Positions 56,300 through 64,000 of a DNA stretch of 64,000 nt are shown here, piece by piece (position 1 is the stretch's first letter; the number at the start of each line of letters is the position of its first letter). The stretch lies in assembly GCA_947396885.1 (NCBI GenBank), contig OX377201.1:22669923-22733922 (forward strand). Reading direction: 5' to 3'. Position numbers and translations under genes: made by a program. The notes under the pieces are model-generated. The model made no database searches, was not told the origin of the DNA, and saw only the letters and a program-made list of their open reading frames with translations. Origin of the DNA: Heligmosomoides polygyrus polygyrus. Lineage: Eukaryota > Nematoda > Chromadorea > Rhabditida > Heligmosomidae.

Positions 56300-57560
56300 T
56301 TCCAAAGCGATACTGGTTGATTAATTCCATCAGGAAAAAACAGGGTGGATGGGACGCGAAAAAATCTATAAAGGCTGCTTTTGTGTGGTCTTAATTTGCA
56401 AAGGTTCTGCCATCGAGGAAGTTCTGAAAGTGCTCAAAAAGGTGGCAGTCGATTGGCGCAAGGTCCGGTGAGTATGGCAGGTGAGGCAGAACATCTGCTC
56501 CTACCTCGTTTAATTTTCGGGCGGGCTGCTCCGCGCTGTCGCCAACGTCGCCAACAACAGCGTCGCCGAAGTATAACATAGGCCCAAGGGACTGTTCATA
56601 CTTCGCGACAAGAGCGACTTGTCGCCCGTGCAAAATATGCATATCGATTAAAACCGAGCGCGCGCCGCCGAAAAGTGTTCATACTCGAGCGCCGGTGCTG
56701 TCGCTCCAGTCGCTCTTGTTGCTTCACTCGCTCCAATGCTGCCGCCTGTTCATACTTCCGCACGCCACGCGCGCTGCGCTCTCGCCGCTCCCGTCGCCCG
56801 TGCAAAACATGCGAATCGATTAAAACAGAGCGCGCTGCCGAAAAGTGTTCATACTCGAGATCCGGCGTTGTCGACTCGCCGCTCTTGTCGCTCTTGTCAC
56901 TGCTGTCGCGAAGTATGAGCAGGCCCTAAAAGGCGGGACAGCAGCCGGCTCAGGCACTTTCTTGGTTCACTTTCGGCTGGACTTCACTTCGGCTGGACTT
57001 CACTTCGACGGTCCGGCACTCCTAGTTCCAGTCTCTTACCCAGACAGTGGACCCACCTGCTCAAAGTAATGTATGTAAATTAGAAAGTAGAATGCAATAT
57101 GAAACGAAACGGAATATAGGAAGCATAAGCACATCACCTAGTGCCAATGTAGGTTAGTAACAATCCTGTCTTATTGTTGGGTTATCCAGTAATAGAAATA
57201 TAAACACAAAGCGTCTACTATTGAACCCCCAAATCCTATTCGAACCGTGGTGCAGTTTGAGGCGGAACCCACTTTTCAACACACGACTCGATCTAAAAAC
57301 GGGTCGTTTTGGTTCCGGAGAAGTAAAGAAGAACGGAAGGCGAGACAATTTCTGGCGATCACTCAAATCGTAGAGCACCCACTATTCGAGCTTTCTCGCC
57401 TTTCCGAGGCGTTTCAAGTTATCTACAACAGCCGTTTTATTGACCCCTAGACCTTCCGCAATCTGACTGCATGCGTTGGATTGGCTTCCACGAAGGCCTT
57501 CAAATCGTCGTCCTGCATTGCTGTAGGTCTGCTCTTTCAGGGTGCATCCTCAAGGTGGAA
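56300..57560 (-). mobile_element. Degenerate mariner, interrupted by MITEs
   Basis: N-terminal pieces lie at 57560-57300 (QIAEGLGVNKTAVVDNLKRL; LYDLSDRQKLSRL) and C-terminal pieces at 56524-56391 (VLPHLPYSPDLAPIDCHLF, EHFQNFLDGRTFAN, with the last catalytic Asp). Between them sit half of a copy-A-type MITE (56530-56585) and a longer palindromic repeat (56586-56932). Confidence 0.65.
56530..56932. repeat. Palindromic MITEs, half copy plus copy E
   Basis: 56530-56585 equals the left half of copy A inverted (ACAACAGCGTCGCCGAAG..GGCC). 56586-56932 begins GGGACTGTTCATACTTCGCG and ends CGCGAAGTATGAGCAGGCCC. Its interior repeats a segment TGCAAAA-ATGC-ATCGATTAAAAC twice. Confidence 0.65.
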
Positions 57561-57869
57561 ACCTCCATAAAAAAATTCTCGAACCACCGTTACATGTTCC
57601 TTTTTCCAACACTACTCGCCCCCCCCCATGTTTCGACGGCGGATTGGTTCAGTTTGAAACTGAAATCAAATATCGTCCGGAACTGCGCTTTCGACATATT
57701 TCATCAAGTGCTCGAGGAAACACAATTATCAGACACAAGTGCAATACGGCAATATTCGAAAATCTTGGTATGTTACTACCTTGCTCCACCTTCCTTAAGA
57801 TCAAGGGAGTAGTTTTGCTGTATCATATGAGGCCACCAATGCCTCCTCACGCCTCCTCCCACACACCAT

Positions 57870-58500
57870 CGTTAAGCATAGGCATCATCTCCAGGGGCCG
57901 CACTCAAATACATCCGAAATTCCTGAGAGCGCGGCTTATCAACAAGCGATATGGTGAAATGTTTCATCACATCGCTTGATAATTTCGGGGATTTCGGCTG
58001 TATTTTCTCCGTTAAATTGCTGTAACTCGTTGATGAATCTGACCCTAGAATGTTCAATGACGTCGTAGCTTGTGCTAACCAATGTCTTCAATCCTTAGGT
58101 TCTTCGACAACCCTCCTGGTGCCCCAGAGCACGTTACAATTTTGAACAAAACTCCAATGCTTAAACTGTTTCAGGCGAAGCTTCTTGACAAAAACCTAAG
58201 GCAAGTACTGTAGTAGTGAAAATAATTTTGTATACACTCTCTGAAATATGATGTGAACACGCGAAGACCTCTCCTAATGCGGTGGACGAAGACACCCTAG
58301 CATTCCCAAGGCGACAACGCCAGACAACATCGCACGAGGATCTCCTCGAAGAATTCTCCGAAATGGAGTGAACCGAAATTTATTTTTGTATTCAAAGAAC
58401 TCGGGAAGGAATTCTACTGCGACTAAATCTGAGATTTCGGAAGTGTTTAAGCACGCCAAGTAGGAAAGCGCGTGTAAGGTTATCACAGGCGAATAGTAAA
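57870..58500. other. Gene-free stretch
   Basis: A small inverted pair (AAGCGATGTGATG and its complement) occurs near 57944-57980. Nothing else is recognised. Confidence 0.35.
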
Positions 58501-58504
58501 ATAA

Positions 58505-58960
58505 TGGCGATCGCGCCATGCATTCCACTTTTATGAGATGTCGCGGAGGCAATCTGGGCTCCATTCTGGCTTCTGCAATGGTTTGCGATGGTCAACTGAT
58601 GGTCACATCTGTAATCTACAACTTCTCTCCTCTTCAAACCTTGGCATGGCACAGTTCTTAGTTAGTTGTGATTTGTGCCACACGAGGTTTTTAGGCGGAT
58701 CTTTATTTAGCAGCGCCTGACGTTTCGACTTCTCGTCGTCTTCAGGGGTGAATTGCACCCACCGCAAGGGCTGTTGTTCGCCCACGTTAATTAGCCAGTA
58801 GGACGAAATGTCACATCTTTGTTTTAGACACCCATACAGGACTGGTACCAACTCACCGAGGGGATGAAAGGTTTGGTGAGCCTGGGCGGAACCCGAACCA
58901 AGATTCAGGTATCGGGGTGCCTATGACTATAGGCGCCTCCTCCGACTGCTCCACCATACA
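58505..58960 (-). repeat. tRNA-derived SINE split by an insertion
   Basis: The tail half lies at 58505-58660 (GCATTCCACTTTTATGAGATG) and the head half at 58845-58960 (GGTACCAACTCACCGAGG .. GGCGCCTCCTCCGACTG). About 185 bp in between are foreign and hold the Penelope-type CGTTTCGAC motif. Confidence 0.65.
58722..58745 (-). ncRNA. Hammerhead-ribozyme-like core
   Basis: On the minus strand, CTGAAGA is followed by CGACGAGAAGTC, able to form stem II, and then GAAAC: the invariant CUGANGA...GAAA core of hammerhead ribozymes. Such minimal hammerheads are known at the ends of Penelope-like elements, and a related but degenerate motif follows the Penelope ORF near 28010. Stems I and III are not convincingly resolved by eye, so activity is unproven. 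Confidence 0.35.
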
Positions 58961-59700
58961 TTTTAAAGGAATATATTTTATTAGATACGAAAATAGGACA
59001 GAGTGACATTCCCGGTTGGCATTACTACACAAGTTATCATTCACGGATATCACCTGTCACCTTTTTTACAATTCTTGTTGAACACTCTTCGGCTTCGTCA
59101 GTCCATCAATCCACCGAAGCGCAATTTTTTTTGTTTGAAGCTGAATGTTGTTTTCTGTCCAAAAAGTACAGCTGAGAACTTTGGCACATTAAGCGCTACT
59201 TGACTTTGTAGTGCAATATGACCCATATATGGTCAGCAAAAACCAGTCACTGCGACCCATCCTGACTCTTTACGGTTTTGAGAAGACCGATTTCTTTGTA
59301 CGGAGGATTTCAAAACAAAAATAGAAACAATAACGTGCAAAATAAAAAGAAGTCTATATCGCACATACAATTAGAGCTTTATTATGGGACCAAAACTCTT
59401 CTGATGTCTGAGTATTCCTTGATTTTAAGAAGGCTTTCATTCCATGGCACATCCTGTTGGATCTGGTTCAGGTAGTTGACAAAAATTTGTAGACTATTTT
59501 TGAGTTTTTAGAGACTGCAATTCATCCTCATACTTCTTCAGCTAATCCTTCGCGGGATGCCCATTCCTAGTCGGATATCTGCATACGGAATCCTCCAAAA
59601 ATTTTCTGCGTCAATTCAGTGCACGTCAGCTTTCATCAATTCTCAAACCAGTACATCTGACGTTGCTAAAGTCTGCATCCTATTGCCAAGTTAAGGAAGT

Positions 59701-59706
59701 TTTATT
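59701..59706 (-). terminator. Polyadenylation signal of the Gly/Tyr-rich gene
   Basis: AATAAA on the minus strand, about 54 nt after the stop. Confidence 0.6.
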
Positions 59707-59759
59707 GATTTTTAAGCATGAATTGATTAATATATACATGGAGCAGATCGGTTCAGTAT

Positions 59760-60112
59760 TCATCCTCTCATCGCACCCATCATGGCGCCCATCATTGCTC
59801 CTTGAAGTGGGTTCACTTGTCCACCATATCCACCTCGCATGCCACCGTATCCTCCTCGCATACCGTACGGATTGCCACCATATCCACCGCGCATACCGTA
59901 CGGGTTGCCTCCATACCCACCTCGCATACCGTATGGGCTACCGCCACCGTATCCTCCACCGTATCCTCGGCCTCCTGAAATGAAGCAGATGGTACCGCGG
60001 TGTAGCTGCGATTAATGGGGCGAGCACCTCACTTACCGTACATCCCTCCATATTGTCCGGCGACAGACACCACACACAGCACGACGAGGAGAAGCGTGTA
60101 CAGGCCTTGCAT
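59760..60112 (-). CDS. Secreted Gly/Tyr-rich repeat protein, 2 exons, 96 aa
   Basis: Exons are 60112-60037 and 59974-59760 (291 nt). The start MQGLYTLLLVVLCVVSVAG is a clear signal peptide; cleavage before QY would leave an N-terminal Gln able to cyclise. The mature part is made of Gly-Tyr repeats with about three tandem 11-residue units of the type NPYGMRGGYGG, then a tail with MMGAMMGAMRG. The ATG is 3 nt after a TTCTTTTAG acceptor. It resembles in composition the small secreted GY-rich peptides of nematodes (structural or antimicrobial types), but composition alone does not prove homology. It shares intron position (after the first codon base, just past the signal peptide), the QY mature start and the Met-Gly tail with the gene at 62719-63300, so the two are probably old tandem paralogues. 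Confidence 0.85.
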
Positions 60113-61366
60113 TGTCTAAAAGAAAGGTTGGAGAAGTAAAAAACGCCAAGCAACGTCGGCGGCAATGAAACAGTCGGGCGAGATTTCCGTGCATTCGTAC
60201 ATGCACAACGTTTCGGATTTATCCTATCTGGAGGGGCAATCGTAGAGTGTCAGTTGCGCTTGTCATCCCAAGCGACACGACAACACGATCACAGCACCTC
60301 GCGTGAAGGGACAGCAGCTGAAGCTGTCGAAGAAACCCAGGAAAGGAATTGGAGACGCAAATCACTATATGCCCCTCCGATTAGGATAGATCCAAAGTTT
60401 CTTCTGATGCCAATTCTACGGTGGATTATAAAAGTCGTCATTTTTTCGCTACGACTACACTACATAGCACCGACAAGCTTCTACTTCCTCGCAACTATAC
60501 ACTACAAGACTCATCTCTTGTTTTTCTGAGATAAGAAAAAAGAGATGAGTCTCTATTGAAGGTGTTATTCAGTTCGCGCTGGATATTGTCCTGCGACTCC
60601 TACAAAGCTCTTAAAGGGAATGGTATCCGTGATTTAAGGGTGGAAAGGCGGATGAGGACTAGATCTCCTATGGCTGATTAAGGCTGACCTGAACATTGGT
60701 GAGAAGATGAAAACCCAAACTTTGGCACTCAAAAAAGGAAGATTGACCCCCTACTAGAAGGAGAACAAAAAGCGCAGTGTTTTTCTCTGCGTGGCGATTT
60801 CGAGCCTTTTATAGAACAGCGCATCGAGTCGCCCAAAGACCCGTCAGTTTCTATTGTCTCGTGTCCGCCTCCCGTCGCCGAAGAAAGAAAAGACCTTGGT
60901 TTCGGCAAGTGCGCCCAGGTTTCCCGACGGCAACGGTTTACACCCGATGACGCCGTTGCGGTCCATGTGGCTCTGTCGTCGACACGGTGACTCCAGTAAG
61001 CAGTTCGGTTTTCTTCGAGGCTTCGTAGATTGGCAGATGAGTGTCTCATTGTCAGATGGTTAGAAACCACCCACAGCGCTTATCAGTTGTCTCCGTGACT
61101 GGTCAAAATTTTCATAGGACGCGCTGGATGCTGTGCGAAATGTATTCACCACCTTCTGCACTCCTGCTAAGGTTTTGCTTCTTCTTACGAAAAGAATGAT
61201 CCGTAGACTCGCTACGGCTAACATTCCGGCTCTAACCTGCATCCTGATCTGGAGCATTAGATGTTTGATTCGTGACAGAAAGCTTAAAATAAATGAATAT
61301 TGAGATAGAACTACCGTTCAAATCATGTTTAACTGATAAATGCGTACTGGTCACCTTGGTGGATAA
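60113..61366. other. Spacer, no gene seen
   Basis: It includes a small hairpin (GACTCATCTCTT and its complement near 60508-60552). An open minus-strand stretch at about 60730-61257 has no recognisable domain and several alternative frames; I do not call a gene. Confidence 0.4.
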
Positions 61367-61657
61367 GCATAAAGGATAAAGGACAGCGTTACTCAATTCC
61401 TTTTAGGAGACGCCACGCATTCTACTTCTCGGGATGTCGCGGAAGAGATTTGAATGCGTACTTAGTCATAAAATGACCTGCGGTGGCCAGCCGATGGGCA
61501 AGAGAGGGCTTTATCCTACCCAGACAAGTCTGGAGCCAACTCACCGACTCCGGAGCAATGTAAGGCTTGGTTGGCTTAGGCGGAAACTCCGAACCAACAA
61601 CATGGTATCGGATGTATACGACAACCGGCGCCTCCTCCTACTGCGCTACACGCACTA
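61367..61657 (-). repeat. tRNA-derived SINE, copy 7
   Basis: A full-length minus copy with GGATAAAGGAC at the tail side and GCGCTACACGCAC at the head. Confidence 0.8.
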
Positions 61658-61847
61658 TGTTTTTTTTTTGTGATTCAGAACAACTTCTCAGCACACAATT
61701 TTCGTCGATTCTGACTTGTAGCACTCGGGATTCGAGCCATATTTCCAGTGTTAGAAAAAATATCTTGTAACTTTTAGCTGATAAGAGACAGCACAAACGC
61801 GTTGGATGTTTCAAAGCACGTAATTTTATTTCTGTAATGGTACCCGC

Positions 61848-62140
61848 CGGCGGGTGGAGCTCAGTCGAAAGAAGCGCCAACTGTCGCCTGCACCCGATAC
61901 CAGGTTCCTGGTTTGGATTTCCTGCCTAGGCCGGCCAAGCCTTCCATCCCTCCGGGGTCGGTGAATTGGTACCGGACTTGTCTGGGAAGGATAAAGCGCT
62001 GACTTGTTCATGGCTGACCACCACAAGTCATTGTATGGCCAAATACGCATTTAACTCGCCTCCACGACATCCCGCAGAATAAGGATGCGTGGAGTATCCC
62101 AAAGATGATTGAATAACGCCGTCCTTTATCACTTTTTATT
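61848..62140 (+). repeat. tRNA-derived SINE, copy 8
   Basis: A plus-strand copy about 190 bp after copy 7, so the two are in inverted (head-to-head) arrangement. B box CTGGTTTGGATTTCC; tail TTTATCAC is short. Confidence 0.8.
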
Positions 62141-62627
62141 AATGGTACCCGCAACGGAAGAAGGCTTGAAAACCACCAGCAAGATAAACGCCGAAGAAGA
62201 AAGAAGAAACTAGGTGAGGTCACATTTCTTTTATTTTGACTTCTTCGATTATGATACTTGTAGCTTGTGAATCCGACGGGCTTCGCGATGTATGAATGTT
62301 GCGTCCATCAAACGGCGCCCGTGTTTAATGCCGTATAACATTCCCGCCTGATCAGCAGCAGGTGCGGTTCGAGTCCCACCTTGCACTAGACTTTTGATCG
62401 CAAGCAAACATGGTTGTATCAACTTCTAAATTACTTTGAAAAATATCCAGCACAACTTGAAGTGTGTACGATGAACCTGTTCAAAATCAGCTGAGAACGG
62501 TTTAATTGGAAAAGTCTTCAATTTAAGGCGGAAATGGACGGTTCCCACAGTCACCTTCAGCTACGTTTCTAATTGCTGTTATCGTACAACTCCTTGTGTT
62601 TTGAGACACGTTTTCATCAATATTTAC
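62141..62627. other. 3' flank of the secreted Gly/Met-rich gene
   Basis: A tRNA-like B-box sequence GGTTCGAGTCCCACC occurs at about 62366-62380 without a convincing cloverleaf. Otherwise no feature is seen. Confidence 0.35.
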
Positions 62628-62633
62628 TTTATT
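62628..62633 (-). terminator. Polyadenylation signal of the Gly/Met/Gln-rich gene
   Basis: AATAAA on the minus strand about 86 nt after the stop. Confidence 0.55.
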
Positions 62634-62718
62634 GTGACAACCATAGAACTATCAAATATATACACTATATACAGTACATGAACAGAACAGCGAGCGTCTG
62701 AATACGAGTGGCTGACAC

Positions 62719-63300
62719 CTAGCGCATCATTCCTCCCAGCATCTTTCCCATCAGCGGTATCAGCATTTGTCCCATTTGGTCCATTTGTCCACCTTGTCCC
62801 ATCTGTCCCATTTGTCCGCCACCGTATTGAGGCATACCTGCAAGCGAGAATACGGTAAGAACAGCTCGTGGAGGCTCCTGATGGAGAAACTTTGAAGGAA
62901 AGCGAATCAAGTGGTAGAACGCAAACAAATCACATTTTTGAGAAAGAAACTAAGTAATGCTGTAATCCACCTTTCACTTTCGAGAAAAAGAGCTACAATA
63001 CGGCCAAATTTCCTTCTTGCGAGTTTTTCATCCTTTAGACAAAACGAGAAGCATCAACTCACCTCCCATGCCCATTCCTTGTTGCTGTCCGTAGCCCATG
63101 CCCATTCCCTGTTGCTGGCCGTAGCCCATGCCCATTCCTGGCTGTCCGTAGCCCATCATTCCGTTTTGTTGTCCGTAACCCATGCCGCCCATGCCCACGG
63201 GCCTCATTCCCATGCCGCCCATTCCCATCTGGTTATAGTACTGTCCTTCAACAGGCACCAGGCAGAGGACGGCGAGAAATACCAGCAGTGAGCCAAGCAT
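62719..63300 (-). CDS. Secreted Gly/Met/Gln-rich protein, 2 exons, 118 aa
   Basis: Exons are 63300-63063 and 62837-62719 (357 nt). MLGSLLVFLAVLCLVPVEG is a signal peptide, with predicted cleavage before QYYNQMGMGG. The mature chain is low-complexity: GMGMGYGQQQ repeats (three close units), then in exon 2 GQMGQMGQGGQMDQMGQ and a tail LIPLMGKMLGGMMR. There are no cysteines in the mature part as read. A TCTTTCAG acceptor ends 3 nt before the ATG. It could be a secreted cuticle or surface component, or an effector-like peptide; the sequence does not say which. Shared gene structure suggests kinship with the Gly/Tyr-rich gene 2.6 kb downstream. Confidence 0.85.
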
Positions 63301-63302
63301 GA

Positions 63303-63312
63303 TCTGAAAGAA
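63303..63312 (-). promoter_or_regulatory. Probable trans-splice acceptor of the Gly/Met/Gln-rich gene
   Basis: The minus strand reads TTCTTTCAG then ATC then ATG; the same layout (acceptor plus 3 nt) precedes the Gly/Tyr-rich gene at 60116-60117. Confidence 0.5.
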
Positions 63313-63745
63313 GACATTCTGCCTGACTATTTGCGGATAACGGGTGACAATCGAATAGAAGCTTTGAAGTTTGACATTTACCTGCTCCGATTGAGTTCTG
63401 AAGTTCGAACAGCGAATTCTCAAGAAGACGGAAGTTTGTGGTGAACGTAGTTTCAGTGGGTAGAACACTGGATAACTGCTGCTCGGACCGGCCCTTTATA
63501 TCGCAGCGGTGGGGAAAAGGTGGGCCGACCTTGGTGCATAAGAGCTCCCTCTCGAGCACCATATCCAACGGCCTCATCACCTTTGTTCCTCTCTCCCATA
63601 GGGCTGTTTGACCTGTCCTTAGGGAGAACTTCCTGTACTATGCTGCTCACCTCTTTCACCACTGTCTTTTTGCCAAAGGCACTTTAACGCCCCAAACAGA
63701 GATGTGCGCTAAACTCCGAGCGCTAACTTATTATTATTATTATTA

Positions 63746-64000
63746 TTGGGCGCGTGTAGCGCAGTCGGAGGAGGCGCGACTGTGGCGTGCACCCGATACC
63801 AGGTTCCTGGTTCGGATTTCCCGCCCAGGCCAACCAAGCCTTCCATCCCTCCGGGGTCGGTGAATTGGTACCAGACTTGTCTGGGAAGGATAAAGCGCTG
63901 ACTTGTTCATCGGCTGGCCACCGCAAGTCATTGTATGGCCAAATACGCATTCATGTCGCCTCCACGACATCCCGTAGAAGTAGAATGCGCTGGCGCATCC
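63746..64000 (+). repeat. tRNA-derived SINE, copy 9, cut by window end
   Basis: The copy closest to the apparent consensus: GGGCGCGTGTAGCGCAGTCGG head, GGTTCCTGGTTCGGATTTCC B-box region, then the conserved body up to GCGCATCC at the window end. It follows an ATT microsatellite (about 63728-63747). Confidence 0.88.

Noticed and set aside
62330..62395. Good tRNA B box (GGTTCGAGTCC)
   Set aside because: No A box at proper distance and no cloverleaf; also seen in weaker form near 17650, 25490 and 53480.
1..64000. CRISPR arrays, bacterial operons, ribosomal RNA
   Set aside because: The sequence is clearly eukaryotic with spliceosomal introns; no regularly spaced direct-repeat array or rRNA segment was seen.

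Overview
This is eukaryotic nuclear DNA, almost certainly from a nematode. The 22-nt nematode spliced leader SL1 occurs exactly once (35886-35907), a 15-nt piece of it lies before a PEN-2 retrocopy, and splice-acceptor signals sit 0-12 nt upstream of the ATG of all five genes, as expected for trans-splicing. The dense load of mariner, RTE, Penelope and tRNA-derived SINE copies and the small exons in large, repeat-filled introns resemble strongylid (hookworm-type) genomes; that placement is inference. A 200-base assembly gap lies at 30040-30239.

All five genes I can support lie on the minus strand. In order of transcription they are: a secreted Gly/Met/Gln-rich protein (63300-62719); a secreted Gly/Tyr-rich repeat protein (60112-59760); an ATAD2/LEX-1-type AAA ATPase with bromodomain (53784-33474, 28 exons, about 1224 aa); the splicing factor SF3A2/SF3a66 (30974-21892, 7 exons, 243 aa); and an RBM34-like nucleolar RNA-binding protein with a very large lysine-rich N-terminal half (20252-2307, 13 exons, 902 aa). 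I built the exon models by hand from homology, GT-AG borders and phase. Each sums to a whole number of codons. Two RBM34/ATAD2 junctions are less certain and are flagged.

Nearly everything else is mobile-element sequence, mostly in introns. The large RBM34 intron (8739-15100) is nested: an old RTE copy was split by a 5.05-kb unit with matching 8-bp flanks; that unit carries direct repeats at both ends, a frameshifted retrocopy of PEN-2 (a gamma-secretase subunit), and a younger, near full-length RTE with its own 11-bp target duplication. SF3A2 introns hold a near-intact mariner (1-bp deletion just before its last catalytic Asp) and a Penelope-like element with a GIY-YIG domain beside the gap. 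ATAD2 introns hold degenerate mariners, SINEs, LINE tails and palindromic MITEs.

The most distinctive observations are: the PEN-2-bearing composite unit; the genomic SL1 copy; a family of short palindromic MITEs sharing a GGCC...TATACTTCG end; a hammerhead-like ribozyme core inside an insertion that splits a SINE; perfect hairpins of 28-43 bp arms; a ~290-bp SINE family with tRNA A and B boxes; and a pair of related secreted low-complexity proteins.
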